The notes beneath the pieces are model-generated. The model was given only the letters and a program-made list of their open reading frames with translations, was not told the DNA's origin and searched no databases. DNA of 20,875 nucleotides from a virus. Position numbers and translations under genes: made by a program. Location of the stretch: the IMG/VR virus record IMGVR_UViG_3300025011_000220, positions 1-20,875 of that record; one strand, given 5' to 3'. Positions 7,646-15,003 of the stretch are shown here, one piece after another. How positions within the stretch are numbered: position 1 is the first letter of the stretch; each line of letters begins with the position of its first letter.

Positions 7646-8554
7646 TTACCAGTTACTAACATTTTCGATCGTGCCGTTTTGCTCGTCAATCGTATGGGCA
7701 GATTCATTGACAAAGGCATCGAATTGATTCAAGAGTATAATCCCATTCTGTTGGCTTCCTGTACTCAGCAACCAAGTTCCAGCCGCGAAGTAGGCAAGGT
7801 AGGCGTGATTCTGCTCCTGTATCTCAGGTTCGTCCGTATCGAGAACTAACTTATCGGGACACTTAAAATACAGAACATCAAAACTTCCAATGTAATAATA
7901 ATTTATAACTATGTTTTTCTTCTCAATGGAATAGTCAATTAAAGTCGTATGCAAGCGATCGTCAGAATTTTGCACAACCTTATTCATGGATATATATCCG
8001 GTCGGGAGAGGGTATTTAATATACGGTTGGAATTTAGGCACATCAGAAGAACTGGCGAACGTATAGCCATACAATGCAGTTCGTCTAATATTAAAAGGAT
8101 AAGGCCCAGCAAAGCGCATCCTAACAGTATTAGACACATTAGAAGGAGCTACCAGCCCTTTGTATTCTGTAAATCCGCTGATTCCAGTTATAGTCAGTGT
8201 GGCTAAATTTGTCCACACTCCGCTAATGCTTTCCTCAAGATAGACAACGCAATTTCCATCTACCTCGAAGTAGTAAGACTTAACCCCTGTTGCGGAAACT
8301 TCTATATCTGCATCCAAGTGTTGGACGATATTGAACGAGCTATAAACATTGAGCAAGTTTGGTATAGGGTTCTGAGTTATAGGAAATACCGCTTCTATTT
8401 TGTCTTTTTCGGAAAATTTGTTCTGAGCAGTATTCAAAAACGCATTAAATGCAAGTCTGAAATCTGCCGTATCGCTCAACGGCAATTGTTCTCCATCTGC
8501 TGAAAATGAGTTAGCTAAGGATAATGCCAAGTCTCTTATCTCAGAGAGATTCAA
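7646..8554 (-). CDS. Head-tail connector / tail structural protein candidate
   Basis: I chose the TTG start that follows GGGGGGG by five bases; an earlier in-frame TTG at 8593 would overlap the previous gene and lacks a site. The 302-residue product starts MNLSEIRDLALSLANSFSAD, then an LSDTADFRLAFNAFLNTAQNKF segment. This helical N-terminus with a D-x-x-R-x-N-x-x-x-x-A-Q pattern is common in connector or adaptor-like proteins of Gram-positive phages. The remainder is beta-rich, with strands such as VKSYYFEVDGNCVVYLEES and a C-terminal helix. Position between the head genes and the nozzle candidate fits a gatekeeper or tail adaptor. The family assignment is tentative. Confidence 0.65.
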   Translation of the reverse strand: MNLSEIRDLALSLANSFSADGEQLPLSDTADFRLAFNAFLNTAQNKFSEKDKIEAVFPITQNPIPNLLNVYSSFNIVQHLDADIEVSATGVKSYYFEVDGNCVVYLEESISGVWTNLATLTITGISGFTEYKGLVAPSNVSNTVRMRFAGPYPFNIRRTALYGYTFASSSDVPKFQPYIKYPLPTGYISMNKVVQNSDDRLHTTLIDYSIEKKNIVINYYYIGSFDVLYFKCPDKLVLDTDEPEIQEQNHAYLAYFAAGTWLLSTGSQQNGIILLNQFDAFVNESAHTIDEQNGTIENVSNW

Positions 8555-8565
8555 TTCAACCCCCC

Positions 8566-8838
8566 CTAAATATCCAGAATCAATACAGCGCAACTCGTAC
8601 CTGTTGCATTAGAGATCACTGATAAATTGTTCTTCACCGTGAACTTTGTTAACATTTGCACTCCTGCGGGCACTAGAAACCCGTTTGCTGCTGTTGCCGT
8701 CGTCGTTGGGTGAAAGTACAGTGGTTGCGCTCCTGTGTTGCTTATTAGGCAGGGTCTTCCGTTTACTGCTATTGCTTGTGCCGTTGCGACTAGAGTTTCC
8801 ACCACTATTACTTCCTTTGCTAATGGGCAATGTGACAT
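8566..8838 (-). CDS. Small beta-rich phage protein overlapping an upstream gene
   Basis: The most likely start is the second ATG (product MSHCPLAKEV...), because AAAGGAGGA lies nine bases upstream; an ATG nine codons earlier has no site. The 90-residue product is a compact beta-type sequence: VIVVETLVATAQAIAV, RPCLISNTGAQPLYFHP, GFLVPAGVQMLTKFTV and TSCAVLILDI. This resembles small phage head or connector-associated proteins in which a short motif around GxQPLYFHP lies between strands. Its coding region overlaps the 131-residue frame by 230 bases in a different frame. The stop is followed within 12 bases by the TTG of the 302-residue gene, so the three are coupled. The function is unknown. 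Confidence 0.75.
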   Translation of the reverse strand: MSHCPLAKEVIVVETLVATAQAIAVNGRPCLISNTGAQPLYFHPTTTATAANGFLVPAGVQMLTKFTVKNNLSVISNATGTSCAVLILDI

Positions 8839-9004
8839 CGTTATGTTCCTCCTTTGATTCTCCATTGAGTCCTAAGCCCTTCGCGATTGGGTTGAGAACT
8901 TCGAGAAGTTGAGTGAGTAATTCGTTTGTTTTGCGTGATTCTGATCGAATATCGAAAAGTAGTTGACGTTCTGTTGTGCTAAGGTCGAGTTGCGATTCTT
9001 GCAT
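8609..9004 (-). CDS. Coiled-coil N-terminal protein with an overprinted Ser/Asn/Arg-rich tail
   Basis: The ATG has a good site (AAGGAAGTGAACTA) and the first 50 or so residues look real: a charged helix (LSTTERQLLFDIRSESRK followed by TNELLTQLLEVLNPIAKG) of a type common in small phage proteins. After about residue 55 the frame runs through the next gene in another frame, and the character changes to Ser/Asn/Arg/Lys-rich low complexity (for example SNSGGNSSRNGTSNSSKRK) until a stop at 8609. The tail may be translated without being selected for structure, or the ancestral stop near the next start may have been lost. The N-terminal half is more secure than the tail. Confidence 0.6.
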   Translation of the reverse strand: MQESQLDLSTTERQLLFDIRSESRKTNELLTQLLEVLNPIAKGLGLNGESKEEHNDVTLPISKGSNSGGNSSRNGTSNSSKRKTLPNKQHRSATTVLSPNDDGNSSKRVSSARRSANVNKVHGEEQFISDL

Positions 9005-9018
9005 TAGTTCACTTCCTT

Positions 9019-9048
9019 AAAAAGAAAGGGAGCCGCTAAGCCCCCCTT
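9019..9048 (-). terminator. Putative rho-independent terminator after the 170-residue head gene
   Basis: On the minus strand AAGGGGGGC-TTAGCG-GCTCCCTT forms a GC-rich stem with a small bulge, followed by TCTTTTT. It lies between the 170-residue gene and the 131-residue gene, one of a series of such hairpins in the head block. Confidence 0.6.
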
Positions 9049-9051
9049 GAA

Positions 9052-9564
9052 TTATACCCACTGCATAACTACTGAGACTGTTCCCAAGGCATAGGATGTA
9101 GCCGCGCCAGATTGGACTTTGAGGCAAAGTGCATCACCTGCCGCTAGTGTTCCGGCGGCTGTCGTTACTGCCGTTTTACTTACAGGCGTATTTGCTGTAC
9201 TCGTTAAATCCCATCCAGTCGTGAACAGGTCATCACCAGCACTAGGAGCCTCGCCGGTGGTTAGTTTTTCAACCGTCAATACTCCTGCTTGTCCGGCTAC
9301 TGTTACATGGCGTTCGTAACCACTTATGATCTTGCAAGCCGCCGGAGCGATGAAGAAAGTTTTTGCAACGTCTGCTGCTGCCACTTGCGGATACGTTACG
9401 ACGAACTTTTGCCCTACCGGAAATTGTCCGGTTGTGAGGGTGATGGTTTTACTTGCAGGTACGGTTATGTTTCCGGTGGGGTCAATGATGAGAACTTCCG
9501 ATCCGTATGCTCCGACCGCAACGCCGTTTTCCGCAGCTATTATATCTACGTTTGAGTAGCCCAA
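9052..9564 (-). CDS. Beta-rich head protein, decoration or capsid-associated candidate
   Basis: The gene starts at TTG, nine bases after AAGGAG, and encodes 170 residues. The protein is Ala/Thr/Val/Gly-rich with regular beta-strand alternation (GNITVPASKTITLTT near 31-45; FVVTYPQV; AGVLTVEKLTTGE) and no charged helical domain. There is no catalytic motif, signal peptide or membrane segment. It follows the major capsid gene directly and is separated from the tail genes by a hairpin terminator. In many phages a small beta-rich decoration, head-fibre or stabilising protein occupies this place. That is a positional inference; I do not recognise the exact family. Confidence 0.7.
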   Translation of the reverse strand: MGYSNVDIIAAENGVAVGAYGSEVLIIDPTGNITVPASKTITLTTGQFPVGQKFVVTYPQVAAADVAKTFFIAPAACKIISGYERHVTVAGQAGVLTVEKLTTGEAPSAGDDLFTTGWDLTSTANTPVSKTAVTTAAGTLAAGDALCLKVQSGAATSYALGTVSVVMQWV

Positions 9565-9577
9565 AATGAATCACTCC

Positions 9578-9611
9578 TTAAATAAAGATGAGGCGAGTAT
9601 TTCTACCCGCC
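9578..9611 (-). terminator. Putative terminator hairpin with GAAA tetraloop after the capsid gene
   Basis: Minus-strand GGCGGGTA-GAAA-TACTCGCC forms an eight-pair stem (one G-U pair) closed by a GAAA tetraloop, followed by a T-rich run (TCATCTTTATTTA). The ribosome-binding site of the next gene begins right after it, so partial termination or mRNA 3'-end protection of capsid transcripts is plausible. Confidence 0.55.
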
Positions 9612-9618
9612 ATGTTGA

Positions 9619-10620
9619 CTAGAGACTCGATGCACCGGAAAGACCAGGCGCACCGCAAAGAATTGTCCGGAAATTATTGATACCTGCTGAGTAGCGGCTT
9701 CTTCCGGCAAAGACGTTGGAATCATCATTGTCATTAATATAACTCTTTGTGGTTAAGGGAATACGATCAAGCCAGATCAATGCTTGATAGGCTTCGTTAA
9801 ATGCAGAATCCATAATAAACCATGTGTCAAGGCCGCTAGTTGTTCCGGCGAACGCTGTGAGATATGGCGAGATCACTACGTTCCATCTTGATGCGTTCAC
9901 GTTAATTCCATTATTTGCCGTTGTTGGATTTAATTCGGAGCCAATAGCCTCAAAGACTAGCTTTTTGATAGATGCTTTGTCAGGGATGATAATTGTGTCG
10001 GGAGTCACGCTTAAAATATGGCCATCGTCGTCGGTCAGGTAATGTGCTTTTTCCTCAAGGTAGTTAAGGTTGTCATAGGAGAATGGGGCATTGTAAAGAT
10101 TGGATTGCACTCCCGTCCCACCTGTAATCGAAGGATGGTCAACCGCAAACATAGCCTTTCCATCTGCCCCGGAAATATCAAAGTTCTTGCCCATAAAACT
10201 CATCGTGGTTGCATTGCCCTTGTTGATAATGCCAGCCGCAAAAAGTTCCTTTGTCCGATTGTAAGACAACATGAAGGCAGAAGCCCGACTCTTTACCTTA
10301 CCAAATTTAGCATCTTCAACCATTTCCTGAGTTACAGAGAATTGATTCTTCCAAGTTTCTGGCTCAATGGTCTTGCTGTAGCCCTCTTGGAAAGTGGATT
10401 CTGGATATTTACCATTCTCTCCGACCGGACTAAAATTGCCAAGTGATGTCTCAATGGTGTACTTATTGGCAAAATCCTTCGTCTCATCCATATAGAACAC
10501 CTTATCAATGATGCTCATCTTCTGGAACGCTTCCTCTTGCTGTTCGAGCATCATTTTAATCGGCTCCTGTGACTTCCCGAAAATCGAATCATTCACTCCA
10601 CTTGCTTTGCTAAAAATCAT
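9619..10620 (-). CDS. Major capsid protein (HK97-fold type)
   Basis: I start at the ATG eight bases after AAGGAG; a GTG three codons earlier overlaps the ribosome-binding site. The 333-residue product has the expected size and order for a major capsid protein. It has a helical N-terminal arm (about 1-50), a Trp/Phe strand (TIEPETWKNQFSVTQEMVEDAKF, about 86-108), a long helix with KSRASAFMLSYNRTKELFAAG, then a KAMFAVDHPS segment. A LFxxxHP-like element at that point recalls the gpT-type capsid proteins of Mu-like phages, though the family is not certain. A C-terminal domain carries SRWNVVISPYLT and RYSAGINNFRTI. It follows the scaffold and the decoration-like gene, as expected. Confidence 0.85.
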   Translation of the reverse strand: MIFSKASGVNDSIFGKSQEPIKMMLEQQEEAFQKMSIIDKVFYMDETKDFANKYTIETSLGNFSPVGENGKYPESTFQEGYSKTIEPETWKNQFSVTQEMVEDAKFGKVKSRASAFMLSYNRTKELFAAGIINKGNATTMSFMGKNFDISGADGKAMFAVDHPSITGGTGVQSNLYNAPFSYDNLNYLEEKAHYLTDDDGHILSVTPDTIIIPDKASIKKLVFEAIGSELNPTTANNGINVNASRWNVVISPYLTAFAGTTSGLDTWFIMDSAFNEAYQALIWLDRIPLTTKSYINDNDDSNVFAGRSRYSAGINNFRTILCGAPGLSGASSL

Positions 10621-10643
10621 TTCCTTCACTCCTTAAATTTCAA

Positions 10644-10674
10644 TAAAAATAGGACTCCTCATTTCGAGAAGTCC
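10644..10674 (-). terminator. Strong putative rho-independent terminator before the capsid gene
   Basis: Minus-strand GGACTTCTC-GAAAT-GAGGAGTCC forms a nine-pair stem (one T-G position), followed by TATTTTTA. It separates the decoration-like gene from the major capsid gene. I see no clear promoter between it and the capsid ATG, so readthrough is presumably needed. Confidence 0.7.
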
Positions 10675-10693
10675 CCCCACAATTCAACTAAAC

Positions 10694-11095
10694 TTATCTG
10701 CGGAAATATCCCTTCACGTTGGACGTAGTTGTCGCTCCATCGGTTGCGCTAATCTCAAACACCCCACTAGAACTTGTAGCTGTTACCAGTAAACCATCAG
10801 TATGCAGGGTAACCTTAGTACCGATAACGGTCACAGCCACTGTGGCCATACTTTGAGTAGAAAACTCCAGTAACTCAGTAACCCGAATAACAGGTAAATC
10901 CGTAACTGAAGTTGACTCTGCGGTACGGTCGCACATCGCAATAAATTCCGGAACTCCGGTAGCTGCACACTTAGTCAATCTCCCACTCGTTTGCGACAAC
11001 GCTTCGCCAAGGGTTGCCCCCTCATTATCAGTTAAAAGAAAATACTCAAAAGGTGCCTGTGTTCCATTAAGGCCTCCAACTACTTTAAATGCCAA
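10694..11095 (-). CDS. Capsid decoration-like small beta protein
   Basis: The start is TTG, preceded by AAGGAGTGAG at nine bases. The 133-residue product begins AFKVVGGLNGTQAPFEYFLLTDNEGATLGEAL and continues with beta strands (DLPVIRVTELLEFST; MATVAVTVIGTKVTLHTDGLLVTAT). Small beta-rich proteins encoded between scaffold and major capsid genes are commonly decoration or head-stabilising proteins, as with gpD or SHP-like families. I cannot tell which family this belongs to. It ends just before a strong hairpin terminator, suggesting it is transcribed with the portal and scaffold genes and with readthrough into the capsid gene. Confidence 0.7.
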   Translation of the reverse strand: MAFKVVGGLNGTQAPFEYFLLTDNEGATLGEALSQTSGRLTKCAATGVPEFIAMCDRTAESTSVTDLPVIRVTELLEFSTQSMATVAVTVIGTKVTLHTDGLLVTATSSSGVFEISATDGATTTSNVKGYFRR

Positions 11096-11108
11096 TTCAA
11101 CTCACTCC

Positions 11109-11999
11109 TTATTTTTGCGAAGCCTTATAATGCTTCTTGTACTCATCCATCGACTTCCCAGGATTAAACTTCTTGTACATCTCCATGACCTCATCCGGAA
11201 TCCTAACTGTATCCCCTTCGACACCCTTGCCGTTTCCTCGAACATGATCCTTCGACTGAATATTGTTGAGGGTAGCTTGTTTGGCAGCCTCAATCTTCCT
11301 CGTCTCAATGTTCTTATGCTCAACTACAAGATAAGCTTGCGGTAACGACAAGCCCGTGCTGCCGTTCTTCCACATACGCCAAACATCAGGGGGCACATCG
11401 GCAACCTCTTTAATATCCGGATATTCCTTTGTTAAATCGCTAAATGAGGTAACTAAAAAGTTATCCTCCTGCGCCCGGATGACCGCCTGTTCATATGCCT
11501 TTGCATTTTGAATGGCCGGATGCTCATCGACGAGCTTTTTCACCATGTCCGGGTCAATGCCTTTAGCTTGGTATTCCTCGCGCCGTAGTGCCTCTTCAAA
11601 CTGTTGTACAGTGCTAATGCCGTGACTTTGCCCATACTTCTCTGCGACATCAGCGTCCGAGAACACTCCGTATTGTCCGAACTTCTTTGCTACCTCGATA
11701 TCTCTTTGGTGCTGTGCCTTTGTTTCCGCCACAAGACGCTCTGCTGCTTCTGCCTTCCTGCGAAGTTCTGCATAGGCTCTGTCTTGCTCAGGAGTTTGCT
11801 TAGGCTTTTCTACCTCGGTTGGCTTTTCGGTCGTTCCTTCACTTTGGTCTACTGACTCTGTGGACTCTGTCGATTGCTCCGAGGTATCTGTGGTTGATTC
11901 TGTTGATTCCGCGCTTGCCTCTTGCGATGTAGCGACCTCACCGCCTCCGCTATCTACCTCATCCATAAATGGACGTAAATTTCTAAACTTAATAAACAT
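11109..11999 (-). CDS. Scaffold-like protein
   Basis: I place the start at the ATG with AAAGGAGAT seven bases upstream, giving 296 residues; an ATG 14 codons earlier has no site. Residues about 17-65 are acidic and Ser/Thr/Glu-rich, with repeated STES units. Residues about 70-105 form a charged coiled coil (DRAYAELRRKAEAAERLVAE). A mixed helical region follows, and the C-terminus is Lys-rich. A disordered acidic N-terminal part, a central coiled coil and a basic C-terminal end are the usual form of phage scaffold proteins, which assemble inside the procapsid and bind the shell through basic tails. The position between the portal block and the capsid genes agrees. No protease motif is visible, so cleavage or exit of the scaffold is not predicted. 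Confidence 0.8.
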   Translation of the reverse strand: MFIKFRNLRPFMDEVDSGGGEVATSQEASAESTESTTDTSEQSTESTESVDQSEGTTEKPTEVEKPKQTPEQDRAYAELRRKAEAAERLVAETKAQHQRDIEVAKKFGQYGVFSDADVAEKYGQSHGISTVQQFEEALRREEYQAKGIDPDMVKKLVDEHPAIQNAKAYEQAVIRAQEDNFLVTSFSDLTKEYPDIKEVADVPPDVWRMWKNGSTGLSLPQAYLVVEHKNIETRKIEAAKQATLNNIQSKDHVRGNGKGVEGDTVRIPDEVMEMYKKFNPGKSMDEYKKHYKASQK

Positions 12000-12076
12000 T
12001 GCCAATCTCCTTTTGCGTATCCGATCGCCATCGTATTGCATCCATTAGGAGGATGAACCCTTGCCCCAAATTAGGC

Positions 12077-12115
12077 AAAGAGAAAAGGTATACTCGAAGT
12101 AAGTGAGTATACCTT
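12077..12115 (-). terminator. Strong putative rho-independent terminator upstream of the scaffold gene
   Basis: Minus-strand AAGGTATACTC and GAGTATACCTT form a perfect 11-bp stem around a nine-base loop, followed by TTCTCTTT. It lies between the 41-residue gene and the scaffold gene. The left arm is AT-rich near its base, so it could also act on the plus strand, but no plus-strand gene is present. Confidence 0.65.
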
Positions 12116-12138
12116 AGTAAACCTTTTGCTAGGTCTAC

Positions 12139-12264
12139 CTATTTCCCGGAACCAGAACGAAGGTCTTTGCCAGTTTTCTTCATAGGCTTTGCATTCTTTT
12201 TGTCCATGTTGGTTGCCTTGATGTACCCTGCGCTGTTTTGAGGGATTTTCATTTTGTCTTTCAA
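12139..12264 (-). CDS. 41-residue Lys-rich mini-protein
   Basis: This short gene starts at TTG, eight bases after AGGAGG, and is followed by the strong 12077-12115 hairpin. The product is MKDKMKIPQNSAGYIKATNM followed by a Lys/Gly/Ser-rich tail (DKKNAKPMKKTGKDLRSGSGK). It is very basic and has no hydrophobic core, so it is probably disordered. It lies in the portal-scaffold interval with two other mini-proteins. Basic peptides near portal or scaffold genes can bind packaged DNA or the scaffold, but nothing in the sequence shows that here. The ribosome-binding site and stop are clean, which supports translation. Confidence 0.6.
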   Translation of the reverse strand: MKDKMKIPQNSAGYIKATNMDKKNAKPMKKTGKDLRSGSGK

Positions 12265-12292
12265 TGTTCTCACCTCCTTGAATGAAGATTGG

Positions 12293-12317
12293 TAAAAAAT
12301 AAGAACCTTTTCGGTTC
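12293..12317 (-). terminator. Putative rho-independent terminator
   Basis: Minus-strand GAACC-GAAAA-GGTTC followed by TTATTTTTT. The five-pair stem is short but the T tract is good. It lies after the 67-residue gene and before the 41-residue gene. Confidence 0.5.
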
Positions 12318-12329
12318 GTCAGTTGGCGT

Positions 12330-12533
12330 TTATAAAATTTTAGCGCTCATTGATTCATTAATAACGGGTTCGGTGTACTTTGAGAATATGCTAAGCTTGT
12401 CCGTTGGCATTGCGTGAGGGTGTGCGGGTTTTGCAGGAACCGTACAAACAAATGTATATCCTCTTGCTGTAAAACTCTCGATGGTTTGGATATCGACGTA
12501 TCCATTAGTAATTATCGAATCTATCTCTAGCAT
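12330..12533 (-). CDS. Hypothetical 67-residue protein
   Basis: The ATG is preceded by AAAGGGTGGTAAGAA, which is itself the end of the overlapping 49-residue gene; the overlap is seven bases (ATGCTAG). The product (MLEIDSIITNGYVDIQTIES at its start) is mixed alpha/beta with a central Pro/His segment (PAKPAHPHAMP, about 34-44). I recognise no family. Its place in the block between portal and scaffold suggests a structural or assembly accessory, but no domain supports a specific role. Confidence 0.65.
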   Translation of the reverse strand: MLEIDSIITNGYVDIQTIESFTARGYTFVCTVPAKPAHPHAMPTDKLSIFSKYTEPVINESMSAKIL

Positions 12534-12676
12534 TTCTTACCACCCTTTCCCTTACCTTTCTTCGGCATCCCAATCCCCGGCATCGCTTTAATCAACATCA
12601 TGTCAATTTTAGCCATCTTACCCTTGCCATGCTCTGCCTTTTCTTTGACAGGAGATTCTTTCTTAGCTTTTGCCAT
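12527..12676 (-). CDS. 49-residue Lys/Gly-rich mini-protein
   Basis: This short gene begins at the ATG that overlaps the portal stop as TAATG, with AAGGAGGG eight bases upstream inside the end of the portal gene. The product starts MAKAKKESPVKEKAEHGKGK and ends GKGKGGKKC; a central hydrophobic stretch (KIDMMLIKAMPGIGM) separates the two basic ends. It is strongly basic. The coupled start, the overlap at both ends and the clear site make translation likely despite its size. The role is unknown: DNA or scaffold binding in the procapsid would suit the charge but is speculation. Confidence 0.7.
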   Translation of the reverse strand: MAKAKKESPVKEKAEHGKGKMAKIDMMLIKAMPGIGMPKKGKGKGGKKC

Positions 12677-14817
12677 TACTGTTGCCCTCCTTGCTGTTGC
12701 ATTAACATCTCGATAATTTGTACCTTCTGCTCATCCGGAGCGCTCTTAAACGCATCCTGTTCCTCTGGACTCATATTAGCCAAAGCCTCTTCTACGACCT
12801 GTCTAACTTGATCCTGAGGGTTTATGCCACCCTGCATCTGTTGAGGCTGTGGTGGTGGCTGAGTGGCCTCTGACGACATGTTGAGTTGTTGTGGTTCTGC
12901 TGTCTGTGGATTGGATTGTTGTTGTGATTGTGGCATTTGCAATAATTGTCCCATCTGCTCTGGTTGACCTCCTTGAGACTTAATGCCCATCTTGCCTAAC
13001 ATCTGTGATTGAGCGTCAGGCATAAGGTCTTCGTAGTTGATTGAAATCTTAGCCTCTGGCTGTGGTGGTGGTGCCTTGGCCTGTGCTTCCATCTGTTTAG
13101 TCAGGCTGTCGAGGATTGCCTTGGCATTCGGATATTTTTGCGAAACCATTTGTGTCCAAAATGCGGTAGATGCAGGGCCGGGGTTATACGCTCCATACTT
13201 CAGCATTTCAGTCGCTTGGGAGAATAGCCACATCTTGTCTCTTGGTAGCCCTGCTCCTGCGTCTGCCTGGAATATAAAGTCTGTGTTGTAGTAAAGTTCT
13301 CCGGCAGCATCCCTGACAAGGAAGGCGTATTTGTTAAAGTCGCCATAGTTGTCTTGACCATTGGCATCTTTGGTTACGAACGGTCGAAGTTCATCATAGA
13401 AAGCAAGTTTGAACTCGAACATAGTTTCATAAAGCTGTTTGTAGGCAGCGTACTTATTTGCTTCCTTTGAGCGTAGGCGACCGGATGCTTGCTGTACTTG
13501 TATTTGCTTGGCGATGCCTGATACTGCGGTTGAGTCTGATTTACCTTGGTATGAATTCGTTATTCCGAGAGTGGATTGCGCTGCCTTGTATTGTTGTTGT
13601 GCAAAGGCTAGGTCGTTGGTAATGTTTGCGGACAGATTCTTTACATTGAGCGCGGCTAATTCAGATTGGTTACCCCTGATAATTCCGTATAGCTCGTTGG
13701 ACAGGTTGAACCTATGCCCTTCGAGTGCCGTGACAACAACAGAACCGCGCAGTATCTTTTCTTCGATTGTGGATACTACTTTTTTGTAAGCATCTTGTTG
13801 GTCACGAATAACGTCAACGTCTGACTGACCGCCGAAATGGAAGTTGAGGGGGATGTTTTCGCGGATGATGAGAGGGTAGCGCGTAGGGGTGAAGTAAGGA
13901 ACCTCTGTGCCGGGTGGAAGGACTTCGCCGGGTTGTCCATTAACAGGGGAGAGGGTAACTTCTGTTGCAAGTGTCTCGAACTTCTGGATTTTACCGTCAA
14001 TCCTTCGCGCATAGAAGTTGCTCATATCCTCTAATATTTCGTCCTCGCACCAAGTTAGCTTGCTAATCTCTCCATCATCATTGCGATACCAGCAGACAAC
14101 TTCTGTTACCATGTCTGGGTTATTCGGTTGAGAAGTATTGTTCACTGTGCTTATGTTGGGGAATTGTTCACCTGAGTTTTCGAGATCCACATCGTAACGC
14201 TTTTTGATGTAGTTCTTTGTGACTGATGAGAGAATGAAGAAGTAGTCCATTAATTGCAGATTGAACACCCCGGGCTGTGGAACAATCCTCTTAGGATGAA
14301 CAGACTCAATCTCTAGCTCCCCTCGGTAAAGATGATGCTTGAAGTCAGGATTCCAGCCTACAAGCATTGCGGAGTAGCCTTGTACTGGAGTTATGCGCTC
14401 GTTTATGTCGTTGATGGCTGTCATGCCGAGTTCTGTTATGTCAGAGGTGAGGGAATCTTCTATCATCATGGCTTGTGCTTCATAGCCGGGGAGCTTAGTC
14501 CGGACTGATGGTTGGGGAATGGTTGAGTCAACTCCTGTTTCGATGAACTCAAGGACTAGGTTGACTACGTTGTTGGCTTGTTTCCTCTTACCATTCGATG
14601 TGCGCTGGTTAACATTGGCATCTACGGTTGAAGTTCCGAGATAGATGGCTTCTCGTTCGTCGCGCAATACGTCAAGGTCTGAGTTTTGTGCTTCAGCGAG
14701 TTTGTCCTGGAACTTTTTTAGTTTTTCTTGTTGTTCAGATTCTTCCTTTTGTTTTTTTATGGAAGTCTTTACTTTGTCCACCACCTTTGCACCGAAGTCC
14801 TTTATTTTCTCAAGCAA
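12676..14817 (-). CDS. Portal protein (long, P22-type architecture)
   Basis: The start is TTG, six bases after GGGGGTGA. The 713-residue size fits the long portals of P22-like short-tailed phages. The N-terminus is a charged helix (about 1-45), then mixed segments around VVNLVLEFIETGVDS and RGELEIESVHPKRIVPQPGV, and a FHFGGQSDVDVIRDQQDAYKKVVSTIEEKILRGS helix region that suits the portal stem and channel. The last 130 residues are Gln/Pro/Met-rich (QPEQMGQLLQMPQSQQQ), with a helical end (VRQVVEEALANMSPEEQD). The ring sits at one capsid vertex and feeds DNA in with the terminase motor. Its stop overlaps the next gene. A hairpin terminator lies just upstream of the start. Confidence 0.85.
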   Translation of the reverse strand: MLEKIKDFGAKVVDKVKTSIKKQKEESEQQEKLKKFQDKLAEAQNSDLDVLRDEREAIYLGTSTVDANVNQRTSNGKRKQANNVVNLVLEFIETGVDSTIPQPSVRTKLPGYEAQAMMIEDSLTSDITELGMTAINDINERITPVQGYSAMLVGWNPDFKHHLYRGELEIESVHPKRIVPQPGVFNLQLMDYFFILSSVTKNYIKKRYDVDLENSGEQFPNISTVNNTSQPNNPDMVTEVVCWYRNDDGEISKLTWCEDEILEDMSNFYARRIDGKIQKFETLATEVTLSPVNGQPGEVLPPGTEVPYFTPTRYPLIIRENIPLNFHFGGQSDVDVIRDQQDAYKKVVSTIEEKILRGSVVVTALEGHRFNLSNELYGIIRGNQSELAALNVKNLSANITNDLAFAQQQYKAAQSTLGITNSYQGKSDSTAVSGIAKQIQVQQASGRLRSKEANKYAAYKQLYETMFEFKLAFYDELRPFVTKDANGQDNYGDFNKYAFLVRDAAGELYYNTDFIFQADAGAGLPRDKMWLFSQATEMLKYGAYNPGPASTAFWTQMVSQKYPNAKAILDSLTKQMEAQAKAPPPQPEAKISINYEDLMPDAQSQMLGKMGIKSQGGQPEQMGQLLQMPQSQQQSNPQTAEPQQLNMSSEATQPPPQPQQMQGGINPQDQVRQVVEEALANMSPEEQDAFKSAPDEQKVQIIEMLMQQQGGQQ

Positions 14818-14844
14818 TGTGCATCACCCCCTAAAATTAGGCAT

Positions 14845-14869
14845 GAAAAAAGACACTCGATTGAGTGCC
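14845..14869 (-). terminator. Putative rho-independent terminator upstream of the portal
   Basis: Minus-strand GGCACTC-AATC-GAGTGTC forms a seven-pair stem (one G-U) followed by CTTTTTT. It separates the small 40-residue gene from the portal gene. The portal ribosome-binding site follows about 13 bases later. Confidence 0.65.
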
Positions 14870-14880
14870 TTGAATTTTCG

Positions 14881-15003
14881 TTATTTAATTTGTTCGGGCA
14901 GCTTGAATTTATCGGCCCATGTTTTGGGGTCGATAGTTAATTCAGTTGGCTTAGTAACTAGCGTCAGTGATCCGGTATCTGGATGGTATTCTATGACTAG
15001 CAT
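14881..15003 (-). CDS. Hypothetical 40-residue protein
   Basis: The ATG is preceded by AAGGAGTTGATTAA. The product starts MLVIEYHPDTGSLTLVTKPT, looks like a short beta-hairpin, and ends TWADKFKLPEQIK. It lies between the HNH endonuclease and the portal, followed by a good terminator, so it could be the last gene of the transcript that carries the terminase and HNH gene. No family is recognisable. The ribosome-binding site, length and stop-terminator spacing support a real gene. Confidence 0.6.
   Translation of the reverse strand: MLVIEYHPDTGSLTLVTKPTELTIDPKTWADKFKLPEQIK

Noticed and set aside
8839-8865. Earlier ATG for the 90-residue protein
   Set aside because: The AGGAGG site lies between the two ATGs and can serve only the second.
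12000-12041. Upstream ATG adding 14 codons to the scaffold-like protein
   Set aside because: No ribosome-binding site precedes it, whereas AAAGGAGAT stands seven bases before the internal ATG.
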